64,000 nucleotides of DNA from Favolaschia claudopus (GCA_037176885.1 JAWWNJ010000111.1:186001-250000), one strand, 5' to 3'. Positions 12,469 to 22,929 are shown, numbered from the stretch's first letter. Numbers and translations are program-made. Notes: generated by a model not told the origin, from the sequence alone.

Positions 12469-13176
12469 TTACCACTTTGGGCTCCCAGTCGATCGGCGTC
12501 ATATGCAGATCGTCATACTTTATTTGGATCGTCCCTGGTCGCCTCTCTCTCGCAATCAGCCTTATCTCAGCAGCTGCATAGTACTCAGGTGATACATCAG
12601 CCCATCACCAAGCATCTCTCTTTCACCGAAACGACATCCAATCCTTTATTTTTCGACGGTGCCGAGACTGGCAAGCTGCGGCGAAGGCGACGGCGAGGAG
12701 ATCGAGGACGACGAAGAAAGAGATAGAGACAATGTCGGAGGCGCTAGGCGGAGACGAGAACTAAGAAGCAGAGTCAAAGTTAGTCTAGTAGTTACCGCGG
12801 GGGTCCGACCGGAGTGCACCCTTATTACATAATCTGTCAACAATTGGGCCACGTGCATCTGCCACGTTGAGGTGGGGGGACTGTGGAGGACGTGGATGGT
12901 TGGCGCGGCAAAGGTCGGGCCATAGTCATATCATTCGAGTTGAATTCGAGCCTAAGAGCAACCTAAGAGAGCACTTTTGCCAAACTTTGTGATTTACTGG
13001 AGTACTTACCTCATATATAACTTTTTTTTTAGATCTAGGTACTGTAAACAGCATCTTTTGATCAGCTCCTGGATGTGGATTCGGCTTGACAGTGCATATA
13101 ACGACTCGGAAAGAGTACCCGAGAGGAGATACGTCGCTCTGCAGCACAACTGCAGCAGGAAACATTTCAAACAGGC

Positions 13177-16100
13177 TTTGTTTGTTTGTTTGTTTGTAGT
13201 TCTAGGGTTATCGTACCTGGCCCGAAGGCTACGCGATAGTACACTACGGGAGTATCTAGGGCTTGTAATCTAGGTGTAAGTAAGGGATCCGTATTTTTAC
13301 GAGAGCTATGAGAGAAAAGTAAAGTAGTTAAAGTACGTATGGGAAAACTCGGGGTGAATGAGAACACAACTTTGAGCGGGACAGATACTATAGCGGATGT
13401 AAGGTACGCCGAGATGGTGCGGGACTGCAGAGGAGTGGATGATTAAGGCCGGTGAAAGAGGCGGGAGTACGATAGGGTAAGATGAGAGGGAGACTAAGTT
13501 CAGGAAAAGCGGCCGGTAGCAGCGACAAATGTTATGAGGACTTTGAGCAGATCAGGGTGCGAGAGAAGAGAGGGGACATCAACGGAGCCGAGGAGACCTG
13601 CAGAGTAGGACGCGTGCTGGAGATGGCGGCGGAGATGCTCCCAAGCCGGGCAATGGAGTAGAAAATGTACGCGGGTTTCCCGAGCACCACAGGCGGGGCA
13701 AGCTGGGGAGTCAGTCTGTCTTAACCGAAATCGCGTGGCATTTAGGGATGAAAAGTTGGTCCGGAGACGGGCTATGGTGGAGATCATGGCGCGGGGAATG
13801 TTTGCCGTGTACGGGTACCGCAATATGGTTGAAGGTGCGGTACGATCGACTTGACGGAGACCCAACCCGGTGGGGCTAGAAGCCCAGCGCTCGGCCCAAC
13901 GTGCAAGGATACCCTCCCGGATACGGCGCCTACAAGTGGTGAGGGAGACGAAGGCAGATGGAGAGGGTGGGAGACGTGTCGCTTCTTTGGCTGCCAAATC
14001 GGCGAATTCGTTGCCGGCAGTTCCGATGTGAGCTGGAGTCCACAAATTCGTAACGCGAAGATGGGGACAAAGCTCTAGGGCCCGGCGAAGCAGGCGGTCG
14101 TAAGCGATAGCTCTGAACTGACCGGAGCGGGGGGAGGTGGATAGAACCGATTGAAGACCTGCCTGCGAGTCAGAGACAATCAGGACACGATCATACCCTC
14201 CACCCAGAGCCTGCTGCGTTGCAGCGATCAGACCTTCAACTTCTCCCTCGGCAACTTGTCCCTCTCCCAACGGAATGAGGAGTCGAAGTTGTTCCTCTGC
14301 GCCCTCGACTCGCACCGCAGCTCCGCCTGCACTCCCGTCCAAAAGCGAACCGTCAGTAAACCACGTCGACCCCTTCCAACCCTCATCAGCAAGGAAACCG
14401 TTCAAGATGGACACGGCCTTCGATTTGGACGGAATAATCGTGTTGACCGGAAGCGGGTCGTGCCAAGGAGGAGCGAAGACCGAGAGTATGGGTTCCATAC
14501 CCAGCGTAAAGTCGATGTCCTGTGATTGGGGGGGAGCAGTGGTTACCGGGGGAACAGTCAACGAAGAAACTTGCCTGTCTCCAAGAGGCGGAGACAGACC
14601 ACAAGCCAATGGCTCGGTGACTGTCCCCCCTCGCATATTGCGGGCGCCGCTGCCAGCTTGGTCTGCGCGCGTGGCCGCCGTAACCACGGGGGTTTTGAGT
14701 TCGATTTTGCGACCACGTATACGAGAGCCCTGAACCGGTACGTCTGCCGGCCATCGAATAGCGGGGATACGCTCAAGGTAGTGCAGTGGCGAGGCAAACT
14801 TCGGGTTGCGCGGTGAGTTGGATATAGCGTCGCGGACCAGCGGGGTGAGGCCATGAGCAGCGGGAAGGGTGAGGTAGCGAGCTAGGCGGTTCTGTAACGA
14901 CATTTCCAACCGTAAATCAGCAGGGAGAATGGCTGCTTCCTTCTGCAAGGCTGCGAGAGACGTTGTGCGGAACGCGCCGGTAATACACCTTGCGGATGCC
15001 TTGTTAACTTGTTCTAGTGGCTTCAGAGCGGCAGGCAGGAGAGGGAAGAACGAGGAGACACCATAGTCCGCACGAGGCAGAACAACAGTGAGTACGAGAT
15101 CGCGCACCATTACCGGTTTCATCCCCCAGACAGCATGAGTCAATGCTAGAGCAGCGTTCAATGCACGGGAAGCGGAGGCGGCACGATAGTGGATGTGGGT
15201 GTCGCCTTTGAGCTTGGAGTCCAACATAACGCCTACCCACTTGACAGCATCTGAGGGAGAAATGGTCTGACCGTCAAACTCGACAGTAAATCCGGAAAGG
15301 TCACGTAGCGACGGAGAGTGGTGGATGAGCTCAGTTTTCTCCTTCTCGAATATAGCATGGTCGTCGTCTGACCAACCTTTGGCGATGACACCAGCTTCGT
15401 TAAGAACGGCGACGTTTTGCGAAGGCGATCTCGAGGCAGTGCTAAAATTTACATCGTCAACGAAGCCGTATGACCAACTCGTGAAGACGCCGATGGCGCG
15501 GAGTCGGCGGAGAAGGCGGTTGATGGTGAGGATGAAGAGTATAACGGTGAGCGCAGAGCCTTGAGGTCCACCCTCCACTGTGCAGCGATATGTAGATGTC
15601 CGCACCCCATCAATGACCACGGTGACCTGGTGGTTGTGGAGGAAAGACGCCGCCCAGAGAACCAACGCGCGGGTAAAGCCTAGGCTCGCAAGCTCACGGA
15701 TCACCACCGCATGGGACATGCGGTTGAAGGCGCCCTTGAGATCGTAGAACAGAGTTGAGACCGTATTTCCCTTGTCCATCTCCGCGCGCACACGATGGAT
15801 ATACCCATCGACCGCTTGAGCAGTGCTGTGCCCGGGGCGACCACCGTATTGGGAGGGATCAATGAAGTTAAGGGACTCAGCTTCAAAGGAAATACGGTCG
15901 GCAACTAGACGCTCCAAAGGTTTGGCCAGGATGTGTTCGAAGTTTTCTACTGGTCGCCATGCCTTGGTGGACGTCTTGTCCTTACGCGCGCGCTTGTGAA
16001 TGGGGACCGCGGTATTTGCCTTGAAAGGTAACGGTTTGACGCCGAGACGAACCGAGGCTTTGAAAACGATTCGAGTCCATTCAGCGATGACTGGCCATGC

Positions 16101-16280
16101 GAGACGGACGTGACCCATCTGAATGCCATATCTGTCAGGAGCTTTCCATGGGGGTGAAGAGAGGATGACGTTGTCGACTTCAGCGTCGGTAACCTTAACG
16201 AATGGACGTTCGCCAGGTATCGGAATCGTCTCTGCCAGATGTATTGGATCGTCTGAGGGCACGGGTGCTTCAGCAGTGAA
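13177..16280 (-). mobile_element. 5'-truncated Tad-like LINE inserted in the family C element
   Basis: The minus-strand 3' end is a (CAAA)n tail, seen as TTTGTTTGTTTGTTTG at 13177. An AAACAGGC duplication flanks it at 13169-13176 and 16281-16288. The 5' truncation point falls inside the RT region, so no endonuclease or ORF1 is present. Its single ORF is still open, which suggests a fairly recent insertion. Confidence 0.9.
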
Positions 16281-16304
16281 AAACAGGCCTGAGCGAGGCA
16301 ACAC
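13500..16304 (-). CDS. LINE reverse transcriptase-RNase H protein, N-terminally truncated
   Basis: The frame is open for 934 codons. The first eight or so codons derive from the flanking MITE, so the annotated start is an accident of insertion. Visible in order are RT fingers (about residues 100-170, with PVENFEHILAKPLERL), STLFYDLKGAFNRM (about 185-200), GGPQGSALTVILF, and the catalytic YGFVDDVNFS (about 280). Then comes RNase H (WFTDGSLLDGSAGG, SDSQAG, HIGTAGNEFADLAAKEA; about 650-780), and finally a CPACGARETRVHFLLHC zinc-finger-like C-terminus. This order is typical of Tad/I-group fungal LINEs. RT and RNase H active-site residues look intact, but there is no endonuclease for target-primed integration. 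Confidence 0.92.
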   Translation of the reverse strand: MLPRSGLFFTAEAPVPSDDPIHLAETIPIPGERPFVKVTDAEVDNVILSSPPWKAPDRYGIQMGHVRLAWPVIAEWTRIVFKASVRLGVKPLPFKANTAVPIHKRARKDKTSTKAWRPVENFEHILAKPLERLVADRISFEAESLNFIDPSQYGGRPGHSTAQAVDGYIHRVRAEMDKGNTVSTLFYDLKGAFNRMSHAVVIRELASLGFTRALVLWAASFLHNHQVTVVIDGVRTSTYRCTVEGGPQGSALTVILFILTINRLLRRLRAIGVFTSWSYGFVDDVNFSTASRSPSQNVAVLNEAGVIAKGWSDDDHAIFEKEKTELIHHSPSLRDLSGFTVEFDGQTISPSDAVKWVGVMLDSKLKGDTHIHYRAASASRALNAALALTHAVWGMKPVMVRDLVLTVVLPRADYGVSSFFPLLPAALKPLEQVNKASARCITGAFRTTSLAALQKEAAILPADLRLEMSLQNRLARYLTLPAAHGLTPLVRDAISNSPRNPKFASPLHYLERIPAIRWPADVPVQGSRIRGRKIELKTPVVTAATRADQAGSGARNMRGGTVTEPLACGLSPPLGDRQVSSLTVPPVTTAPPQSQDIDFTLGMEPILSVFAPPWHDPLPVNTIIPSKSKAVSILNGFLADEGWKGSTWFTDGSLLDGSAGGAAVRVEGAEEQLRLLIPLGEGQVAEGEVEGLIAATQQALGGGYDRVLIVSDSQAGLQSVLSTSPRSGQFRAIAYDRLLRRALELCPHLRVTNLWTPAHIGTAGNEFADLAAKEATRLPPSPSAFVSLTTCRRRIREGILARWAERWASSPTGLGLRQVDRTAPSTILRYPYTANIPRAMISTIARLRTNFSSLNATRFRLRQTDSPACPACGARETRVHFLLHCPAWEHLRRHLQHASYSAGLLGSVDVPSLLSHPDLLKVLITFVAATGRFS

Positions 16305-16451
16305 GTATGCAGCACGGATGAAACTTCTGACAGATTATGTAATAAGAACGCACTCCGGTCGGACCCCCGCGGTAAGTAACAGACTCTATATCTGTCGAGG
16401 TACGAGACACAAGATACTAGAGCGTCTGTCTACGAGAGACTAAGTCAAAGT

Positions 16452-16960
16452 CGGAGGCGGCGGCGGAGACGGAGACGGAAGCTAAAGTAACGGGACTTCT
16501 GAAGGTGCAAAAGTAGGTCGTATTCGTCAAGGATCGCTACTATATATACAGAATACGATAGGAGTGAGTGAGATAAAATATATAAGACTAGAACTTAGCG
16601 GAACTTAAAAACAAGCAAGTCTCGATGAAATATCGCGGAAAGGAGGAAGATGGCGGTGAAAAGCAGTGAGAATGATAAGACTTGAGGTCATAAGTGACGC
16701 GAGGAGATATAGAATAGAATGGAACGTGAAAATGAGGTGAGTCGAGAGGCGAGGTGGTGGAAGAAAGCAAGAGGAAGCGATCAGTTTGTCTCAGAAAATG
16801 CCGACAAACAGATGGTGGATGCCGTATGGGCGCTTGTGTGTCCGTGGTCAGTGCTCGAGCGCGCTCAACATTAACTTGAAAAAATAAAGTAGTGCATGTT
16901 TATGTACGGTAAAAATAAGTGGATTAACAATGAAGCATTTACACGAGAGCGTCAGAGAGC
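16452..16960. other. No recognisable gene
   Basis: Purine-rich sequence without a credible coding frame or repeat structure. Confidence 0.5.
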
Positions 16961-17485
16961 CAAGGGTGTGCCGGCCCGTCAAGCCGAGACCTAGGGCAGG
17001 GAGGGTGGTTCGACCTGGGAGGGTCAGAAAAAAAAAAAATTGATTATTTTTTTGGGGGTGGAATTTGGTCCCGGGAGCTCAAATTCACCTAGAAATCACT
17101 GTTACCGCTGTTTCTATTCAAAATATCCCGGGCAATATGGTTCACATCGCTCTTTTCGAGTTTCACTGGCAGTCCTTCCTATTTGGGACGATCAACTTTG
17201 GCTGTGTTTGATTTCAGCGGCAACAGAGGATACAATGCAGGTGCGTCTTTTGCTGGGTTGTAGTAGATATTTGGTGATTACTTCATCTTATGCCACCTCT
17301 AACAGTTGTTTTGAGTTCATATTTTGAGTCAAGTCTTGGTCAAGCACTTTGGTACATTGGTATCACGTGAATAATTACTCGATTTGGGCAGTACGTAATG
17401 CTTACGTGGTAGGGTGGTTCAGCCAAAAGGTCGGTTTGAAAAAAAACAGCCATAGGTATTTTTTTTTGGTTTCCGCACACCCTTG
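16961..17485. mobile_element. 525-bp hAT-like MITE
   Basis: The ends read CAAGGGTGTGCCGG and CCGCACACCCTTG. A perfect 8-bp duplication, CAGAGAGC, is present at 16953-16960 and 17486-17493. Subterminal GGGAGGGTGGTTC and A/T runs are shared with the copy at 37816-38309. It is non-coding. Confidence 0.9.
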
Positions 17486-17493
17486 CAGAGAGC

Positions 17494-18583
17494 GTCCTTG
17501 TTAGCGGTAATTATTTACCACTCTTTACTTTACGGCATACTGTACTCTCGTAAGTATTACGTAGTCTTTATGCGTTTGTAACCGGAACCACGATGTTCTC
17601 TACACAAACGCAGTTTCTTTCGACTTCTCGTCTTGACCACTCGATACGGGCGATACCGAACAGCAAATTACGCTGACAGTCCTCGTCAGCCACCCCAAGC
17701 TGCAATACCTTCATCGCCGAGCCAGTTGTTAGAGCTGCCACGGGCGCCTGATCGGCACTGCAGCGCGAAATCAATAGAATACCGACACAATATAATATAC
17801 AGTCTTGTACCCGGTAATGGGACGATCAAATCTTTTGCCGACATTTACCCAAAAATGACATGATTTCTATGAAATCTGAGGGCGCCGATCCAGTCTTTGG
17901 GTCCAAATCAATGTTCGGGCAACATTGTGTAGCTATCGCCTGGGAGTAGGCCTATATCGGCCAAGATCAAGGTGAAAAGTCGTTATCAGTGCAAGGATGT
18001 GGAAATGGGACGTCACAACAGTCACGCCGGCTATTCAAGTTTTGACGCGTTTTTTTGCTGTTTTCTCTGTTTGCTCCCTTCGGAGAAAGTTCTAGTCGCC
18101 CAAGGTAAGCTATTAAATACTGCCAGGCAGCTTGTTTGACCTCTGCAGCTCGAATTCGGGCCATACTCTCAACCCGGGGGGATACCCAAATGGGGAAGGT
18201 GAGCATCATTCTTCAGCATTTTCCTGAAGTTTTGCTTTGTGGCCTGTCTACTTTTGCTTCTCTGCCCTCGGTATACCATAGGGACGTTCATTGTGCATAC
18301 AATCATGTTTCCACTTAATATTGAGGCTATAAAAGCACCCAACACTGAGAAAACCTAAGCCGATGCCGTGATTTGATTTCACTTTTCAAGACTTGTCAGA
18401 TTGTTTTGAGCGCAGAAGTAGAACGAGTGCAATGGCCAGTCTAGCTTTGAAATATGTTGTTGTTTACATGTTGAACTTATGGTCTGAAAAGGGATTCGGA
18501 TACACTGTGTATATTGCGCTCAGAAATTGGGTTTGTCCCATTACCACATACCGTCCCATTACCAGGTACAAGACTGTAGATGC
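17494..18583. other. No recognisable gene
   Basis: Short unconvincing frames only. This is the 3' flank of the DUF6532-like gene on the minus strand. Confidence 0.45.
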
Positions 18584-20235
18584 TCACCCGACTGCAAGGT
18601 ACAGTTTGTGGAGCACCCGGTGTGCTTGTTCTTCGTCGTCGTTCTGCATGTCAGTGATGAACTTCAGAAGGCCCCTGTACGTTGTTTCAAGGCGTGCTTG
18701 GGTGTACCCGCCGGCGTCAACGTAACGGCCACTTGACCAGCCGTGTAGTCGGGCTCAAACCTAGAGGCAGGATATAAATGAAAGTAGCATGTATGATCTA
18801 AAAGAGACTTACGTAGACAGCGACAAGGGCCACCATGGTATCTGGGGTTCAAATTCATTTGGATGGCTGTCAGGCCCTTTGAAAAGCTTCTTGTACTTGC
18901 GACCGAGGCAGCGTGGCTTTGAAAAGAATTTTTCGTTAATGGTGTCGATGATTGGCCCTGAATAGAAGGGACGATTGGCCTGAAATTTTATCTGAAAGAT
19001 CGAATAAATGCTAAAATATATAACAGAAAAACGATGGCCATACCTCGAGTTTAGGATTAGCAGCATCGTCGGCGGCGCCGTCGGCAGCAGCGGCTGCTTT
19101 CTTCCACACCACAGGGAAGATGAAGTGGTAGTCCTGGAGTGCTTTTTCGACGCGCTCGCGGTTGTCCTTCTTTGTTGAGCTGTAGCCGGTGAGTTTGAAA
19201 TAGTCGTCCGTCTTTGGGGTGATGAATTTGACGATGTCGTTACGGAGGATGGCGACGCGAGGAAAGATCTTTATGATGTGTATGTCAGCCCAAGTAGCAG
19301 TGTAAGTTAGCGACGACGCACCAAGCTGGCAATGATGAGGCAGAAGTCCTCGTCTTTCCTAGCGCGTTCTTTAATATGCTGTGCCTTCGCGTCGTCTATG
19401 AAAGTGATGAACCAGACCATATTTACCTCTTTATTCCAAGGGGGTGTCGGGATTAAAATTTCGTACCATGGGTTGGAGGGAGGGGGGTGTAAGGGGAGAA
19501 GGGCCCAGGAGCCAAGTCGATAACAAACCTGGGGATCAGAGATCCCCAGTGAACTACTTATATACAAGAGGTGACGTAAGATATGACATAAGTGAGCACA
19601 CAGCATGATGTCTTGGAGACAGAGAACTTCTGCCCAAGTCAGAAGATGTCATAGCTGTGGAATCCCCTGACAGGGGGGGGGGGGGGGGTCTCCAGAAGGT
19701 CCTTAGAAATTTTCTTGTGTCTAGTACTCATAAGCTTCCTGAGGCTCATAAACCAGTTGTAAATTGGTTTAAACTTGTCCGAGGGTAAATTTCCGTCTCA
19801 TGAACCCATCTGACTGTCAAAGCGGCAATAATGTTCCGGATTTGGACAGTTTTCGCACGCTAAATAAGCGGCGCAAAATTTCAACGATTATTTGGCCTCT
19901 GTTGTCAGGCCACAAAATTAAGTTCTAGAATTTCTTCTAGTAAACAAACTCTCAAACGCACGAAACAGATATAAAAATGGTGGGTTTCGGAAATTACCGA
20001 GGTGGGTGTGTTGACCGGCAACACGGCAGCCTGACAATGGTGGGAATATACTACCCTATATAGGAGGGGAGGGGGGGAGGGGGGGTCTGGCCGAGGGCTT
20101 AAAAAATAAGTCGACCCGATATCCGAGTTTCGAATCCCGACACCCCCCTTGCTTAATCGATGATTCGTATGCGGCCCGAGACATCGGATGCGCCGAAGTG
20201 TGGGTCAAGAATTGAATCTGAAAGCAATGGGAAGG
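18584..20235 (-). pseudogene. DUF6532-type gene, multi-exon, disrupted
   Basis: Read on the minus strand, the exons give SILDPHFGASDVSGRIRIID, then (after an insertion) KEVNMVWFITFIDDAKAQH. Next come IFPRVAILRNDIVKFI and DYFKLTGYSSTKKDNRERVE, then FQANRPFYSGPIID, then MVALVAVY, and finally RLHGWSSGRYVDAGGYTQAR to the stop at 18584. GT-AG introns of about 50 nt separate the blocks. Order and motifs match the basidiomycete DUF6532 family, whose function is unknown. A one-base loss near 18838 shifts the frame before the conserved MVAL segment, and a 715-bp element interrupts an upstream exon. The true 5' end upstream of 20235 was not found. Confidence 0.68.
19437..20151. mobile_element. 715-bp hAT-like element inside the DUF6532-type gene
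   Basis: The ends are CAAGGGGGTGTCGGGATT on the left and its complement on the right. This resembles the CAAGGG ends of the elements at 16961 and 37816. The flanking 8-mers CTTTATTC and CTTAATCG agree only partly, suggesting an old insertion. The flanking coding frame is continuous across it. The interior contains a run of 16 G at 19673-19688. Confidence 0.7.
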
Positions 20236-20239
20236 AAGA

Positions 20240-20934
20240 CAAGAAGACAAGAGAGACGAAATAACATTAAGAACAGACCCCCTAGATTCAAGATTATCCC
20301 TCTATAAGTGTATTCCATCCCGACCAAAGCCAACTCCCCGAGACGATTTGTAGCCTTCTTCTTCCCAGTGGTGCGCCACATGGGGGGGGGTAGACAGAGC
20401 CCTGAAACTTGTTGGTGCCGCGCTTGGCCGTGCACGAGGAGTCCAGACTTTGGGAACCGTTTCTGCTCCTTCTCCGTGGCGTCGATGTCGATCCGTTCGA
20501 GCGGTAAAGCACCATCTTTGACAAGAATAGGCCCAAAGTATTCGTCACAGATGATGAATGAGCATTTGGCTTCTCTGGCCTCGGGCATTGGACGTTGATT
20601 GGACGACGAGCAGCGGCGATGATCCTATACTTGAAAAGAGGGCCAGGCCATCAGTCGCGTGACTTTTGACAGAAAATCACGGGGTTTTGTCAACATCCTA
20701 GGCTGTCAAGATGTTCAAACTCACACGCGGTCCCCGGCGCCGCGCGCCGGCGAGTGCAGCGAGCGGCAGTGCGGCGCCGCGGGCACGGAATCCAGCAAAA
20801 AATCCGCGCGGGGTTTGGCCCCGACAAGCTGTGCACCAGCCGTAGGGAGGGACGTGAAGTCAAGAGAAGAGAGAAGATCAACAAACATCACGTGTGGATT
20901 CGCGCTGTCAATCAAGTTACGGCACCCGGCACCC
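20240..20934. other. No confident gene; CpG-rich patch
   Basis: Sequence on the minus strand between 20300 and 20590 could include upstream exons of the DUF6532-type gene, but no frame is convincing. 20725-20840 is strongly GC- and CpG-rich. Confidence 0.4.
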
Positions 20935-21250
20935 GGCCTCAACAAGTTGCCGTCGTTGAGCGGTTGGTACATTTTAGCGTTGTCAGCCTCAAAACATTGT
21001 TGCTGGCTAGAGTTGTAGTCCGGTACCTAATTTAGTTGCTACCTAGGGAAGTTGTAGTTGCTTGCCTACCCTTCCAATGTTGTCAACCTGACATTTCGCA
21101 GTTGTCACCTTGGAAAGTTGTAATCTCAAATGTTGCGCTCCATCCAAGTTGTGGTCAAGTCGGTTGTGTGCCCTCAAAGTTGTTAACCCTTTGAGTTGCC
21201 AATATTTTGTCTTCAAAATGTCCTAGTTGCCGCTAATTTACTCAAAAAAA
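20935..21250. repeat. Array of AGTTGT motifs
   Basis: About fifteen words of the type AAGTTGT, AGTTGTAG or TTGTC occur at roughly 15-30 bp spacing. They are the complement of the motif array at 11095-12090. They may be subterminal repeats of a large transposon, but end sequences and a target duplication were not found. Confidence 0.5.
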
Positions 21251-22324
21251 GGTCAAGTTGTCGATTTTGAATTTTTATACAGTATATGTGCCATACTACA
21301 CCACCGACGGAATGTGATGTTGAGTTTGCGTGTGATGTGTGACATCTCCCTGGCGTGTGGACTGAAGCGCCAACTGGATGCAAATCAGGCCACTTGCGTA
21401 AATTTCGCATGTCCGGCGGCCATTGTTCTCACATCAAGCCCGCGGTCTTCTCCGGCCACTTCCGGCTCGGTTATAAGGTTGACACGTCACAAACACCGCA
21501 CCACACCTCTCCCTCTCCCACCACCACCATCCTCCTTGCCACCGTCTCCTCCACCACTCAATTTCTCGCTCTCTTCTGAGTTAACCCAATCTGCCATGTA
21601 ACTTCTCCATCCTCCTTCGGCCTGAGCTTGGTCTGATTTTGCTGATAGATCCCCTGCCACCCTGCGCTCTCAAGCTCCTGCTCTCTCGCATACACCCTGG
21701 TGCGTCTGCATATCATTGCGGCTCTCCCCATAACTGACATACCAACAGCTCTTACTTTCCTGATTTCAATTGTTATAGGTGGCAACGGGAATAAGGTGTG
21801 TGTATGGTGTTTTCTTTAAATATGCCACCGTTAACCTCAGCCAAAGTTTGTACAGCGCAGCTGCTTCACTGTCAAGCTCTTCGGGAGGGCAGAACATTAT
21901 GGTGAGCAGGTGAGCTTTGCTGGGTGTGATTGGAGGTCACTGTGCATAATGGATTCTTCTCTGTAAGATGTATATACATTTCCGCCACAGTTCATTTCTC
22001 CCTCTGTATCCAAATGTGATCATGATAACGCAATTAAGTATATCAAATGTGAGATGTCAGTGTGATATGAATGGAAGGAATGCTATCAGCCTGCTGCTTT
22101 CCAATATGTCTACGGGACGCTACAATAGCGCTAAAAAAGCGTGGTGCGCGTCGTGGCCAGCTTAAGGTTGATGTGATTTTGACGTGTGACCTCTCATTGT
22201 CCGGGTGACATCATGTCACACGCCATATTTGCGTGTCAACTTCGCGGTGGTGTACTGTACTGTATACTTTCGACCAAAGGTTCACGGGGTGTCACCCGTC
22301 ACCTTCATTGTTCACTGAACAAAT
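21251..22324. other. No recognisable gene; pyrimidine-rich tract
   Basis: A CT/CCA-rich tract at 21500-21570 looks promoter-like, but no convincing coding frame follows it. Confidence 0.4.
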
Positions 22325-22407
22325 AGTTCAGGATAAACACCCGTACAGTACTACATTGTTTGTTTTCCGTAAACTCGCTGTTCAGACTGTGGACCGCGCG
22401 AGTATAA
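22325..22407 (+). mobile_element. LINE 3' tail, severely 5'-truncated copy
   Basis: It shares ACACCC.TACAGTA, TTTTCCGTAAACTCG, TGTTCAG and the terminal GCGAGTATAATA with the end of the left-edge LINE. Only about 80 bp of the 3' untranslated region was integrated. Confidence 0.8.
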
Positions 22408-22418
22408 TAAACCCCCCC

Positions 22419-22806
22419 TAGGCTCGAATCCAGCCTGTGTATGGAAGCAAGCTTGTCGATACACAGGCTGGTCGATCTGAGTTTGAATTGCCACGTCACA
22501 CCGAGTTACCAAAAAAGGTTATTCCACTAGTTCCTCGCCGCAGCACATTTTCGATGAAATTTCTTAATTCAACAACACAATGAGCATTTCTGAGTGTTAT
22601 TGTGCACACCTGAGCTTGAACCAAGCTGAGATTGTGCCGTGGGCAGGAGTTCTGAACACATTCAGCGACACAGTCCACCACGTGATGCCACGTATCCACT
22701 GTACGAAATAACCTTTTTTGGTAAGTTGGTGTGACATGGGATTTCAAACTCAGATCGACCGGTCTGTCTATCGACAGCTTGCTCCATAGACAGACGGTCA
22801 CCGGTC
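22419..22806. mobile_element. 388-bp element with hairpin-bearing inverted ends and 11-bp TSD
   Basis: About 100-bp imperfect inverted ends share GGTCGATCTGAGTTTGAA and TTACCAAAAAAGGTTATT. Each end also contains its own hairpin: CAGCCTGTGTAT...ATACACAGGCTG on the left and GTCTGTCTAT...ATAGACAGAC on the right. An 11-bp direct repeat, TAAACCCCCCC, flanks it at 22408-22418 and 22807-22817. The interior is non-coding. Long duplications of 9-11 bp are known for MULEs, but the superfamily is not established. Confidence 0.78.
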
Positions 22807-22929
22807 TAAACCCCCCCGTACGTATACCCCCCGCGAACGAAGACATGGTAGAGTCGACCAATAAATAAAGGAAGGGAAAGAGATTAAAAAGTTCAGAGAA
22901 AGAGTAGTGCGCACGAGAATATTCAGAGA

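Larger units (their letters stand above)
12781..16442. mobile_element. MULE-like inverted-repeat element (family C) carrying a LINE insertion
   Basis: The termini are TAGTCT/AGACTA. A highly similar inverted block (ACCGCGGGGGTCCGACCGGA and onward to ATAATCTGTC) lies near both ends. A perfect 9-bp duplication, AGTCAAAGT, flanks it at 12772-12780 and 16443-16451, which fits MULE-type insertion. The short copy at 48008-48567 lacks the internal LINE, so it serves as the empty-site reference. Without the LINE this element is about 560 bp and non-coding. Confidence 0.88.

Noticed and set aside
12781..16442. A DNA transposon that encodes its own reverse transcriptase
   Set aside because: The empty copy at 48008-48567, the CAAA tail and the AAACAGGC duplication show the RT belongs to a separate LINE insertion.
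19673..19688. G16 run as a functional quadruplex element
   Set aside because: It lies inside a decayed hAT-like element and is most simply a homopolymer expansion.
20205..20588. 127-codon minus-strand frame as an upstream exon of the DUF6532-type gene
   Set aside because: The three frames here are equally plausible and none carries a recognised segment. The hydrophobic C-terminal part looks like translated intron.
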